Of a DNA stretch of 64,000 bases, positions 34,033 to 43,314 are shown piece by piece. Under the pieces are notes generated by a model. That model did not search any database and was not told the DNA's origin. It saw only the letters and a list, made by a program, of their open reading frames with translations. The position numbers and the translations under genes were made by a program. The first letter of the stretch is position 1; each line of letters opens with the position of its first letter. This DNA is from JAENVT01 sp963720775. Its GTDB lineage: Bacteria; Actinomycetota; Acidimicrobiia; Acidimicrobiales; Ilumatobacteraceae. Location: assembly GCA_963720775.1 (NCBI GenBank), contig CAVRGR010000001.1:1-64000 (forward strand). Direction: 5' to 3'.

Positions 34033-35775
34033 TCAAACGCTCGGAATGGGGGGAGCGGGCCGGCTGCGCAGGTACTCACCGAGGCCCTTGGCCTGCGGGT
34101 CGAACGCGGTGCTGGAGGCGACTCCCTGGCCGAGGTAGCCGACGATCACGAAGTTGAGTGCGAGGAGGTTTGGCAGTTCATGTCGATGAATCGTCAGACC
34201 GGCAGCCTCGGGGACCAAGGCCGGGATGGCGTCCGTCGTCAGGTTCTCGACCAGCCATGCGTAGCCCGCGGCATCGCCGGCCCAGATGCCGACGTTGGCG
34301 TTGCCACCTTTGTCGCCGGATCGAGCCCCGAAGCATGTGCCGAGCGGCTCTCCGGGCCGTGGGCCGACTGGTGCGATGCGTTCCGCCTGCGGCTCCGGTG
34401 GAGGCGACGGAGCCGAAGCGCCCACGGGTGCTGCTGCGATCGTCAGGCGCGAGCCGTCGGCGAGGACGACTTCGTGCTGGATCTCGTCGTTGGCCACCAA
34501 CGCCGGCCAGTACACGCCGAACGGTTGAGCCTCCGTGGGTTGCGACGACACGAAGAAACCTGGGTAGTTGGCCAGGGCCAGTTCGACCACCGCGGAGGAG
34601 AACTCTCGACCGACGACGCGCTCGTCGGATGACTTCACGGTCACATGGAGCCGACCGGACGACGCCTCCTGGCCGACGGCATCCGGAGGCGCCGGGGTGA
34701 ACGTGACGTTGACTGCGTCGAAACGTTCCTTGCCGCCGAGGCGCGTGAACAGCGCCGCTTCGGCCCAGCTCGCCTTCTCTGCCTGGCGGAGCCCGGTCAG
34801 CACGAAGGTCATTCGGTTGCGATAGCCACCGTCGTAGTTGATCGCCACCTTCGTGGTCGATGGTGCGGGCAGCCCGCGTACGCCGTGCACCCGAACCCGG
34901 TCCGGCCCCCCTTCGTCGAGGTGGATCGTGGCGAAATCCGCGATGACATCGGGATTGAGGTAGTGGCGGTCGCCGATCTCGTAGAGCAACTGAGCGGTGA
35001 TCGTGCCAACACTGACGAGCCCTCCGGTGCCGGGGTGCTTGGTGATGATCGAGGATCCGTCCCGCTCGATCTCGGCCAGCGGAAAGCCTGGGGGCGTGGT
35101 CAGGTCCGGGATCTCTCGGAAGAAGCTGTAGTTGCCTCCCGTGGCTTGCGCGCCGCACTCGATGATGTGCCCGGCCACCACAGCCCCGGCCAATGCATCC
35201 CATTGGTCGCGCTGCCAGTTCCACCACCACGCGGCCGGCCCGACCACCAGCGAGGCGTCGGTGATGCGTGGGCAGATCACCACGTCGGCGCCGGCATCGA
35301 GTGCCGCGGCAACCCCCCAGGCACCGAGGTAGGCGTTGGCCGTGACTGGCTTGGCGATGAGCGGCTCACCCGTATCGAGGTTGGTGAGTTGTGGCCGCAA
35401 TCCGTCGACGCGCGACATCAGGTCGTCACCCTCGATGTGAGCGACCGAGACGTCAATGCCGAGTCGTGCCGCGATCTCGCGGACTCGATCGGCACAGCCG
35501 GCCGGATTGAGGCCACCGGCGTTGCTGACGATCTTGATGCCCCGCTCGATGCAGGGCGCGAGGACCTGTTCCATCTGCGTGAGGAACGTCGAGGCGTAGC
35601 CGGCCTCGCTGTTGCGCAGTCGCTGCTTGTGAAGGATCAGCATGGTGAGCTCGGCCAACCAGTCGCCGGTGAGAACGTCGATGTCGCCGCCTTCCACCAT
35701 CTCGCGTGCCGCCGAGAGCCGATCACCGAAGAACCCGCTGCAGTTGGCGATGCGGATCGGTCGGTTGGCGGTCAC
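34033..35775 (-). CDS. AtuA-like DUF1446 protein of acyl-CoA catabolism
   Basis: 580 residues. IRIANCSGFFGDRLSAAREM at the N-terminus, IKIVSNAGGLNPAGCADRV, DAGADVVICPRITDASLVVG, CGAQATGGNYSFFRE, TKHPGTGGLVSVGTITAQLL and CFGARSGDKGGNANVGIWAG are the hallmarks of AtuA-type proteins, needed for acyclic terpene utilisation in Pseudomonas, biochemical role not settled. GTG 35775 overlaps the biotin carboxylase stop by 4 nt; it is last in the operon ECH-carboxylase beta-alpha-AtuA. Confidence 0.88.
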   Translation of the reverse strand: MTANRPIRIANCSGFFGDRLSAAREMVEGGDIDVLTGDWLAELTMLILHKQRLRNSEAGYASTFLTQMEQVLAPCIERGIKIVSNAGGLNPAGCADRVREIAARLGIDVSVAHIEGDDLMSRVDGLRPQLTNLDTGEPLIAKPVTANAYLGAWGVAAALDAGADVVICPRITDASLVVGPAAWWWNWQRDQWDALAGAVVAGHIIECGAQATGGNYSFFREIPDLTTPPGFPLAEIERDGSSIITKHPGTGGLVSVGTITAQLLYEIGDRHYLNPDVIADFATIHLDEGGPDRVRVHGVRGLPAPSTTKVAINYDGGYRNRMTFVLTGLRQAEKASWAEAALFTRLGGKERFDAVNVTFTPAPPDAVGQEASSGRLHVTVKSSDERVVGREFSSAVVELALANYPGFFVSSQPTEAQPFGVYWPALVANDEIQHEVVLADGSRLTIAAAPVGASAPSPPPEPQAERIAPVGPRPGEPLGTCFGARSGDKGGNANVGIWAGDAAGYAWLVENLTTDAIPALVPEAAGLTIHRHELPNLLALNFVIVGYLGQGVASSTAFDPQAKGLGEYLRSRPAPPIPSV

Positions 35776-37644
35776 GACGACTCGATCCGCACCAGCGGCT
35801 GCCCCGAGTGGACCTGCTGACCGGCCTCGACGAACACCTCGGCAACGGTGCCGCCTGCCGGTGAAACGACTTGGTGCTCCATCTTCATCGCCTCCATCGC
35901 CAGCAATGGCTGGCCGGCGACCACGGTGTCGCCGACTTCGACAGCAAGACGCAGAATCGAACCGGGCATCGGCGCGGTTGTCGAGCCGGCGCGGCCCGCA
36001 TCGTCGGGCGGCAGATAACGAGGCGGGATGGTGAAGCGGTATTGACCGCGAGACACGAAGACGACATCACCATCGATCTCGGTCTCGATGAAACGCAACG
36101 CGGGCATCCACCTCTCCTCGACGGCGACGCCATCGACCAGTGCCTCGGTGACGCCGCCGTTGCGGTCGTGGCGATAGAGCACTTGATGCGTTCCGATGCG
36201 CATTCGTTGGGGCTGGCTCGGGTTGTTGCGCCAACCGGGAGGGAGATCCGTCAGTACGGTTCGTTGCGACCGTCCCCACGCCAGCGCCGCCGCCGCGATG
36301 AAGGCGGCCGGCACGTCGGCGGCCGACGGCGGGTTGCGGTCGAGCCAGCTCGTGTCGATCTGTCGCCATTGCTCGTCGAGTTTGGGAAGCAGGTCGAGGA
36401 GTTGAGAGCGGTTGGTGATCGGTCCGATCAGATGCGCCGTCGAGAGCGCACGCTGCAACTTGTTGATTGCCCCGGCCCGCGTCGGTGCATGGGCGATGAG
36501 CTTGGCGATCATCGAGTCGTAGAACGGGCTCACCACCGAGCCGCTGGTGGCCCCGCTGTCGACCCGCACCCCGTCGATGTCGCAGAACTCGATCCGCCGG
36601 AACGTGCCGGAACTCGGCAAGTAGCCGTTCTCGGGATCTTCGGCACAGAGGCGCACCTCGACGGCGTGACCTGTGATCGTCGGATGCAGCGCCGCCGGCG
36701 GGATAGGATCGCCGTTGGCGACGGCAAGTTGCAGTTCGACGAGATCGAGACCGGTGATCATCTCCGTGACCGGATGTTCGACCTGCAGCCGGGTGTTCAT
36801 CTCCAGGAACGAGAAGTTGCCGTCGCCATCGACGAGGAACTCGACGGTGCCCGCCCCGACGTAGCCGACTGCTCGTGCAGCAGCAACCGCGGCCGCGCTC
36901 ATGGCATCGCGCAACGGTTGGTCGACGGCGGGCGACGGCGATTCCTCGATGATCTTCTGATGACGGCGCTGCACCGTGCAATCGCGTTCGAACAACGACA
37001 CGACGTTTCCGTGCAGGTCGGCGAACACCTGGATCTCGATGTGACGACCACCTTCGACGAACCGTTCGACGAATACCGTGCCGTCACCGAACGCGGCCGC
37101 GGCCTCCCGTTGGCCGCTCGCGATGGCCTCGTCGAGCCCTGCCGCGTCGCGCACGATCCGCATGCCGCGGCCGCCGCCCCCGGCCGACGCCTTCACGAGT
37201 GCCGGCAAGCCGATTCTCTGAGAGCGACTCGACGGACGAATCAGGAAGCACGGGCACACCCGCAGCACGCATCAACCCCTTCGCCTCGATCTTCGACCCC
37301 ATCGCCGTGATCGCCGCGGGTGGTGGGCCGATCCACGTGAGGCCGGCGTCGATCACCGACTGGGCGAACGACGCGTTCTCGCTGAGGAACCCATAGCCCG
37401 GATGGATCGCATCGCAACCGAGGGCCAGCGCCGCGTTGATCAGGAGGTCGCTGCGCAGGTACGTGTCGGCCGGAGAGTTTCCCGGCAGCGGCCATGCGGA
37501 GTCGGCTTCGCGAACGTACGGCGCGTAGGTGTCGGCATCCGAGAACACGGCGACCGTCCCGATGCCGAGGCGACGGCAGGTGCGGATGATCCTGCTGGCG
37601 ATCTCGCTGCGATTGGCGATGAGCACGCGGTTGATCACCGACAT
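35772..37644 (-). CDS. Acyl-CoA carboxylase alpha subunit (biotin carboxylase + BCCP), one frameshift
   Basis: About 624 residues. N-terminus RVLIANRSEIASRIIRTCR, ATP-grasp loop LVKASAGGGGRGMRIVRDA, core LFERDCTVQRRHQKIIEESP and EFLVDGDGNFSFLEMNTRLQ, and C-terminal biotinyl domain with MEAMKMEH (biotinylated Lys). Between the first and second parts, near 37211, reading must change frame (DSSVESLS to QRIGLPALVKA), a single-base shift that splits the gene; probably an error. Start ATG 37644 shares a base with the beta-subunit stop. The partner genes make an MCC/geranyl-CoA-like carboxylase. Confidence 0.85.
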
Positions 37645-39242
37645 CACATCCGGTACACGCCGTAACCGCGTGTTCCCTCGATGGGCTGGTTGTCGATCAC
37701 ACTGAGGCACATGCCGAGCACGGTGCGGGTGTCGCGCGGGTCGATGATGCCGTCGTCGTACACCCGACCCGTCATGAAGAGAGCCAGCGACTCGCGCTCG
37801 ATCTGTTCCTCGACCTGCTTGCGCAGCGCCTCGTCGGCCTCCTCGTCGAACGCTCGGCCCATTGATGCCGCCGATTGCTTGGCGACGATCGACATGACAC
37901 CGGCGAGTTGCTGTGGACCCATCACCGCCGTCCTCGCGTTCGGCCACGCGAACAGGAAACGCGGGCCGAATGCCCGGCCGCACATGCCGTAGTTCCCTGC
38001 GCCGTACGAGGCGGCCATGTGGATGGTCAGATGCGGGACTCGACTGTTGGTGACGGCGTTGATCATCTTGGCGCCGTCTTTGATGATGCCGCGCTGTTCG
38101 AAGTCCTTTCCGACCATGTAGCCAGTGGTGTTCTGCAGGAACACGAGTGGAGTGTTGATCTGATTGGCGAGTTGGATGAACTGCGCGGCCTTGTTCGATT
38201 CCTCGCTGAACAGCACCCCACGGTGGTTGGCAAGGACGCCGATCGGGTAGCCGTGCAGCTCGGCGAACCCGGTGACCAGCGACGAGCCGTACAGCGGCTT
38301 GAACTCGTCGAAGTCACTGTCGTCGACCAACCGTGCGATCACGTCGCGCGGGTCGAACGGCACCTTCGGGTCGACCGACGGAATTCCGAGCAGATGTTCG
38401 GGGTCGAGCCGTGGCGGTCTGCCGGGACCACGCGGGCCGGGGCCGCGCTTGCGCTGATTGAGCCGCCGGACGATCTGGCGACCGAGACGAATGCCATCGA
38501 GTTCGTCGACCGCGAAGTAGTCGGCGAGTCCGCTGACCCTGGCGTGCATCTCGGCACCACCGAGGGACTCGTCGTCGCTCTCCTCGCCAGTCGCCATCTT
38601 GACAAGCGGTGGACCGCCGAGAAAGACCTTCGAGCGTTCCTTGATCATCACGACGTAATCGCTCATCCCGGGCACGTACGCCCCGCCCGCCGTCGAGTTG
38701 CCGAAGACGACGGCAATGGTTGGAATGGCAGCGGCCGAGAGCTCGGTGATGTCATGGAAGCTCTGACCACCGGGGATGAATATCTCGCTCTGCGTCGGCA
38801 GGTCGGCGCCTCCTGACTCGACCAGGTTGATCACGGGCAGGCGGTTCTGGCGGGCGATCTCGTACGCCCGCAGCGACTTGCGCATCGTTATCGGGTTGGA
38901 GGCCCCGCCGCGCACCGTCGGATCGTTGGCCATGATCAGGCATTCGGTTCCCTCGACGACGCCGATGCCTGTCACTGCGCCGGCGCCGACGGGGAACTCT
39001 GTGCCCCATGCAGCCAACGGAGAGAGCTCGAGGAACGGCGACTCGAAGTCGAGCATGGCCTCGATCCGTTCGCGCGCCAACAGCTTGTCGCGTTGGCGAT
39101 GCCGTTCGACGTACTTCGGACCGCCACCCCCATTGACCACGGCGAGCTGCTCGTCGTGTTGGCGCAGCTGGGCAAGCATCGCTTCGCGGTTGGCTCGAAA
39201 CGAGTCGGCGGACACGACGACCCGGTCGGCGAGCACCGTCAC
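37644..39242 (-). CDS. Acyl-CoA carboxylase beta subunit (carboxyltransferase)
   Basis: 532 residues from GTG 39242, overlapping the ECH stop by 4 nt. Motifs: ERHRQRDKLLARERIEAMLD, GVVEGTECLIMANDPTVRGG, NLVESGGADLPTQSEIF, GNSTAGGAYVPGMSDYVVMI, VFLQNTTGYMVGKDFEQRGI, MAASYGAGNYGMCGRAFGPR and NARTAVMGPQQLAGVM. This is the type seen in methylcrotonyl-CoA and geranyl-CoA carboxylases (NTTG.MVG, AGNYGMCGRA). Transcribed with the hydratase, alpha subunit and AtuA. Confidence 0.92.
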   Translation of the reverse strand: MTVLADRVVVSADSFRANREAMLAQLRQHDEQLAVVNGGGGPKYVERHRQRDKLLARERIEAMLDFESPFLELSPLAAWGTEFPVGAGAVTGIGVVEGTECLIMANDPTVRGGASNPITMRKSLRAYEIARQNRLPVINLVESGGADLPTQSEIFIPGGQSFHDITELSAAAIPTIAVVFGNSTAGGAYVPGMSDYVVMIKERSKVFLGGPPLVKMATGEESDDESLGGAEMHARVSGLADYFAVDELDGIRLGRQIVRRLNQRKRGPGPRGPGRPPRLDPEHLLGIPSVDPKVPFDPRDVIARLVDDSDFDEFKPLYGSSLVTGFAELHGYPIGVLANHRGVLFSEESNKAAQFIQLANQINTPLVFLQNTTGYMVGKDFEQRGIIKDGAKMINAVTNSRVPHLTIHMAASYGAGNYGMCGRAFGPRFLFAWPNARTAVMGPQQLAGVMSIVAKQSAASMGRAFDEEADEALRKQVEEQIERESLALFMTGRVYDDGIIDPRDTRTVLGMCLSVIDNQPIEGTRGYGVYRM

Positions 39243-39967
39243 GGAGCCCACCTCGGAGATCGCTTCTCGGCGAACGCGGCCATTCCTTCGCGGCCCTCGT
39301 CGCTGGTGAACAGGGACTCGGAGAGCGCCTGCAGCACGGGCATGGAGTGAGGCCTGCGGAGCAACTTCTTGGTGGCGGCGACGGCGCTGGGGCCGCCGAG
39401 CAAGATGCTGCGGCACAACTCGGCGACCGTGGCCGCGACGTCGTCGGCGATGTGGGTGATGAGGCCCATGTCGAGGGCGCGGCCGGCATCGAACACTTCG
39501 CCGGTGAGGTAGGGGCCGGCAACCTTCGACCAGCCGCACCGCGCCAGGATCGGTCCGGTGATGATCGCCGGTGCCACACCGATGCGCACCTCGGTGAAGG
39601 CGAACGTGATCGTCGGGTTCACGACTGCCAGGTCGCAGGCCGCCATGAGCCCGATCCCGCCGGCGCGCACGGGGCCGTCGACAGCAGCGATCACCGGCGC
39701 GGCCATCGTGCTCAGTCGCTCGATCGCGCCAACGAACGAAGTGGAGTCGACCCGACCCGTCGAACGTTCCTTCAAGTCAGCGCCTGCACAGAACACAGGC
39801 GGGGTGTGGGTGAGGACAACGACCCGGGCGTTGGCGGTCTCCGCGGCGTCGAGTGCATCGTGGAGATCGGCCAGCAGTTGCTGCGAGAGCGCGTTGCGAT
39901 TGGCGGGGGAGTCGAGGGTGATCGTGGCAACACCATCCACCAACCCGACACCGACCAGCCTGTCCAC
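39239..39967 (-). CDS. Enoyl-CoA hydratase/isomerase family protein
   Basis: 242 residues from GTG 39967. Crotonase pattern: LDSPANRNALSQQLLADLHD, HTPPVFCAGADLKE (oxyanion loop 1), IAAVDGPVRAGGIGLMAACD (oxyanion loop 2), GVAPAIITGPIL and DAGRALDMGLITHIAD. First gene of the carboxylase operon; by place it may be the AtuE/LiuC counterpart that hydrates the carboxylated intermediate. The start is fixed by TACAGT 7 nt upstream. Confidence 0.87.
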   Translation of the reverse strand: MDRLVGVGLVDGVATITLDSPANRNALSQQLLADLHDALDAAETANARVVVLTHTPPVFCAGADLKERSTGRVDSTSFVGAIERLSTMAAPVIAAVDGPVRAGGIGLMAACDLAVVNPTITFAFTEVRIGVAPAIITGPILARCGWSKVAGPYLTGEVFDAGRALDMGLITHIADDVAATVAELCRSILLGGPSAVAATKKLLRRPHSMPVLQALSESLFTSDEGREGMAAFAEKRSPRWAP

Positions 39968-39980
39968 GAGTTGGACTGTA
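39968..39980 (-). promoter_or_regulatory. Leaderless promoter of the carboxylase operon
   Basis: TACAGT (39980 to 39975, minus strand), 7 nt from GTG 39967, between the dinG stop and the operon. Confidence 0.55.
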
Positions 39981-39984
39981 ACCG

Positions 39985-41895
39985 TCAGCCTCGCTTGTCC
40001 CCGTTTGCGACCGGCGCCGTGATGTCCCGAAGGAACGTCTCGGTCTCGGTGCGCTCCTTGGTGCGGCGCATCGGCGGCAGAGCATTGATGATCTGCCACC
40101 GATAGCTCGCCGAGCCGAGGCGGCGATCGAAGACTGCGACCGCGCCGCGGTCTTTGGCAGATCGGATCAACCGACCAGTTGCCTGGGCCAGCATCATGGC
40201 AGCGCGCGGCAAGTCGATCTCGCCGAACGCAGCGGAGCCGAGCAACTCTCGACGAGCGGTGAGCAGCGGATCATCGGGGCGCGGGAACGGGATGCGGTCG
40301 ATGGTCACCAACGACAACGTGCGGCCTGGGATGTCGACACCCTGGAAGAACCCGGCCGTCGCGAACAGACATGACGACTCGTCCTCGCTGAACGCCTTGA
40401 CGAGCGCAGTCTTGGGCAGGTCGCGCTGGGTCAGGATCGGCGTATCGATGCGCCCCTTCATCGCGGTTGCCGCTGCATCCATCGCCTTCCAGCTCGTGAA
40501 CAACGCCAGGGTGCGGCCGCCGGCCGCGGTGATCAGCGCGGTCAGCTCGTCGTGCATTGCCTCGGTGAACTGCGCTGATCGCGGGTCGGGGAGATGCATG
40601 GCGCAATAGAGCAATGCGTTCGACGCGTAGTCGAACGGGCTGCCGACATCGTTCTGTGTATAGGTCCCATCGGCGATGCCGACGCGATGGGCAAGAGACG
40701 ACGGCAGGGTGGCACTCGTCAGGACGGCGGTTCGCTTCGTCCAGATGCCGTCGGACAGCACCGGTCCAACATCGAGAGGGGCGATCTCCAGCCGGGGTTG
40801 GTCAGGGCTGCCGGAGACAAAGGCGACGTACCCGTTGTGTGGTCCGAGCGCGATGTCGATGTGCTCCTGCACTCGCGTAGCCACTTGTTGAGCTCGGATC
40901 TTGCGTTGTTGCGCCTCCGCGACGTCGGTGTCGATCGCGCGTAACGCGGACTGCGCCTTGTCGATGCGTGCACGCGATTCGACGAGGGCTTCTTGGACCT
41001 CGGTGGGAAAGGGGTTGTTCAGGCGCTCGCCTGTGAAGGGCCGCAGCGCTTCGCGAATCGCCGGGGCCGATTCGGCGAGTCCACCGATGATTGCCGGATC
41101 ATCGACGATTCGCTTCACCACGGCGGCGAGGTTGGTGAACCTGCCGGGGCTGATCTGCACGCCGACCGTGTCGCTCATGATGTCTTCGAGTTGGTGGGCC
41201 TCGTCGATCACGACGATCTCGTGCTCGGGGAGCAGCATGTTGCCGCCGGCAATGTTGAGGCCGTACAGGTGGAGGTTGACCACCACGACGTCAGCAACCT
41301 CTGCACGCGCCCGGGCGAGTTCGGCGAAACACACCTCACCCATCGGACAGCGCTTGCCACCCGGGCATTCGTCGCTGGAGACACTGACCGCTTGCCACGA
41401 TCGGTCGGCGGGCGACCAGTCGAGGTCGGCCTGGTCGCCCGATCTGGTCGTGCCCGACCATTCGCACAACCGATTGATCTCCACCTTCGTGGTCGCCGCA
41501 AACTCCTCGATCTCCAGTTGACCTTCGGCGGCCGTGGATTGCAGCTCACGTACTCGCTGCATGCAGATGTAGTTGCTCCGACCCTTGAGCACGGCCCAGT
41601 CGAACGGTTGATCGAGGTGCTTCTCGAGGAACGGTAGATCCTTGACAGCGAGCTGGTCCTGCAGCGCCTTGGTGGCTGTGGCTACGACGACGCGCTTGCC
41701 ACTGAGCATCGCCGGCACGAGATACCCCATGGTCTTGCCGGTACCGGTTCCGGCCTGCACGATCAGGTGTCGCCCACCTCCGATGGCCTCGGCAACGGCT
41801 TGGGCCATCACCTGCTGGCCGGGCCGGTCCTCGGCGGCGGGGAGCGCACCGGTGACCTTGGCCAGCGCCGACCGAACGTTCTCCTGACCGGCCAC
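39985..41895 (-). CDS. dinG: DinG/XPD-family ATP-dependent helicase
   Basis: About 636 residues from GTG 41895. Walker A IVQAGTGTGKTMGYLVPAML, motif Ia VVVATATKALQDQLA, Walker B VVIDEAHQLEDIMS, motif III LTSATLPSSLAHRV, motif VI ARATGRLIRS-like segment AQATGRLIRSAKDRG. Cysteines in YICMQRVREL and SSDECPGGKRCPMGEVCFAE can hold the 4Fe-4S cluster of XPD-type helicases. The start is fixed by TACGGT 7 nt upstream; an upstream frame extension lies over uppS and is not used. Confidence 0.88.
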   Translation of the reverse strand: MAGQENVRSALAKVTGALPAAEDRPGQQVMAQAVAEAIGGGRHLIVQAGTGTGKTMGYLVPAMLSGKRVVVATATKALQDQLAVKDLPFLEKHLDQPFDWAVLKGRSNYICMQRVRELQSTAAEGQLEIEEFAATTKVEINRLCEWSGTTRSGDQADLDWSPADRSWQAVSVSSDECPGGKRCPMGEVCFAELARARAEVADVVVVNLHLYGLNIAGGNMLLPEHEIVVIDEAHQLEDIMSDTVGVQISPGRFTNLAAVVKRIVDDPAIIGGLAESAPAIREALRPFTGERLNNPFPTEVQEALVESRARIDKAQSALRAIDTDVAEAQQRKIRAQQVATRVQEHIDIALGPHNGYVAFVSGSPDQPRLEIAPLDVGPVLSDGIWTKRTAVLTSATLPSSLAHRVGIADGTYTQNDVGSPFDYASNALLYCAMHLPDPRSAQFTEAMHDELTALITAAGGRTLALFTSWKAMDAAATAMKGRIDTPILTQRDLPKTALVKAFSEDESSCLFATAGFFQGVDIPGRTLSLVTIDRIPFPRPDDPLLTARRELLGSAAFGEIDLPRAAMMLAQATGRLIRSAKDRGAVAVFDRRLGSASYRWQIINALPPMRRTKERTETETFLRDITAPVANGDKRG

Positions 41896-41908
41896 GTCTG
41901 CGACCGTA
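41896..41908 (-). promoter_or_regulatory. Leaderless promoter of dinG
   Basis: TACGGT (41908 to 41903, minus strand), 7 nt from GTG 41895. Confidence 0.55.
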
Positions 41909-42019
41909 GCGGTTTCAGCGTCCCAACGGTCGCTCTCCCGAAACCCGGGAAGTGTTGCCCGAGGGCACCATGCAGGTGCTGTGCGGCAACAGTTCGGGCA
42001 ACTGCCGGTCGCCGAGCTG

Positions 42020-42700
42020 TCAGCGGCGAGCGATGGCGATTGCGGCGTCCAGTTCGACGACACCGAAGTCGGGCCAGGTCTGCTCGGTGAAGTACACGCG
42101 CGACCCGGCACACTGCCAGAGCAGGAAGTTGGAGATCCGTCGCTCGCCGGATGTGCGCACCACCACGTCGACGGGGGGCAGCTCCGGGAGGTACATGCCG
42201 GCGTCGAGATCGTCCGCTGTGATCCGGCCGCTGCCCCTCTGGGAAGCGACCTCTGCGGCGTGCACGATCTCGGCACGGCTGCCGTAGTCGAAGGCCACCG
42301 TCAGGACCATTCCCGTGTTGCCGGCGGTATCGGCGATGGCCTTCGTGATCGCCTTCTGGACGTATCGTGGCGTGCGAGCCTCGGGGCTGTCGAACGGACG
42401 GCCGATCCATTGGACGCGTACGTTGAGGTCGTTGAGCTCGGCGACACGCCCGAACAGCTTCTTGTGCAAGCCGAGGATGTGGCGCACCTCCACTCGGGGT
42501 CGTACCCAGTTCTCGGTCGAGAACCCGAAGACTGTCAGCCAACCGACGTCCCGCTTCACCGCCAGTCGCACGACGGCAGCCAGGTTCTCCTCGCCTTCGG
42601 TGTGTCCGGCGGTGCGGGGAAGACTGCGGCGCCTGGCCCAGCGACCGTTGCCGTCCATGATGCAGGCGACGTGGACGGGTCGTGGCGCATCGCTTCGCAC
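42020..42700 (-). CDS. uppS: Undecaprenyl/polyprenyl diphosphate synthase
   Basis: 226 residues from GTG 42700. Cis-prenyltransferase marks: VACIMDGNGRWARRRSLPR with the catalytic Asp, TEGEENLAAVV, LTVFGFSTENWVRP, GRPF-to-F segment with FDYGSRAEIVHAA, and the C-terminal VVVRTSGERRISNFLLWQCA. It makes the lipid carrier for cell-wall synthesis. TAGGGT lies 9 nt before the GTG, a slightly longer version of the leaderless spacing. Its neighbour across the divergent gap is a degenerate copy of itself. Confidence 0.92.
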   Translation of the reverse strand: MRSDAPRPVHVACIMDGNGRWARRRSLPRTAGHTEGEENLAAVVRLAVKRDVGWLTVFGFSTENWVRPRVEVRHILGLHKKLFGRVAELNDLNVRVQWIGRPFDSPEARTPRYVQKAITKAIADTAGNTGMVLTVAFDYGSRAEIVHAAEVASQRGSGRITADDLDAGMYLPELPPVDVVVRTSGERRISNFLLWQCAGSRVYFTEQTWPDFGVVELDAAIAIARR

Positions 42701-42774
42701 AGGTCGACAACCCTAGTCAAGGTCCGCCGGTCAGTGGCTCCCCCTTCAGGGTCGACCGTGAGAAGATGACGAGC

Positions 42775-43314
42775 ATGAGTCGCGTCGTCGAGCCCTCCGT
42801 CGACTTGCGACATGTCGTCATCGTCGCCGGGTCGCTCGCCGAGTGGAACTCGTTCGGCGACCACGCCTGGAAGGAGCGGATCGTCGAGTTCACCAAGGTC
42901 GTCGAGCATGCCGGCGCAACCTGGCTGACGATCCGGCCGCTCGACCGGGTGTCGCCACCCGACGGTGGCACCCCGGCCTCGGTCACCAGGATCGGCCGCT
43001 GCACGGCGGTCCTCGATCCGCAGACCGACGGCCGCCAGCGATTGGTGGAGGCCCTCAACGTCCTGCGACGCGACGGTCGAGCCATCACCGACGCGAACCT
43101 GGCCGAAGTGGTCAATGCGCCGTCCGTCTGCGACCCCGATCTGGCCATCGTCGTCGGGCCCGACAACGAGTTGCCGCTGACGTTGGTGTGGGAGCTGGCC
43201 TATTGCGAGCTCGTCTACCTCGAGGTTGCGTGGACGGACTTGCGCGGCGAACATCTCGAAGCTGCCGTGGCCGAGTTTGCTGGTCGCCACCGTCGTTTCG
43301 GGGGTCTCGACTGA
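42775..43314 (+). CDS. UppS-like protein without catalytic residues (pseudoenzyme)
   Basis: 179 residues from ATG 42775; ATG 42766 also in frame. The C-terminal half reads DPDLAIVVGPDNELPLTLVW, then ELVYLEVAWTDLRGEHLEAA and AGRHRRFGG, matching the UppS C-terminus (DPDL.IRT.GE.R.SNFLLW, ELYF...WPDF...L..A, R.RRFGG). The RTSGE.R..S active-site residues are replaced by VVGPDNELP, and the N-terminal DGNGRWA by GSLAEWNSFG. So it should not synthesise prenyl chains; it may regulate UppS like eukaryotic Nus1/NgBR does DHDDS (analogy only). ATG of recO overlaps its stop. Confidence 0.7.
   Translation: MSRVVEPSVDLRHVVIVAGSLAEWNSFGDHAWKERIVEFTKVVEHAGATWLTIRPLDRVSPPDGGTPASVTRIGRCTAVLDPQTDGRQRLVEALNVLRRDGRAITDANLAEVVNAPSVCDPDLAIVVGPDNELPLTLVWELAYCELVYLEVAWTDLRGEHLEAAVAEFAGRHRRFGGLD

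Noticed and set aside
35871..37310. 479-codon plus-strand ORF over the biotin carboxylase gene
   Set aside because: Antisense shadow of the carboxylase; no family features.
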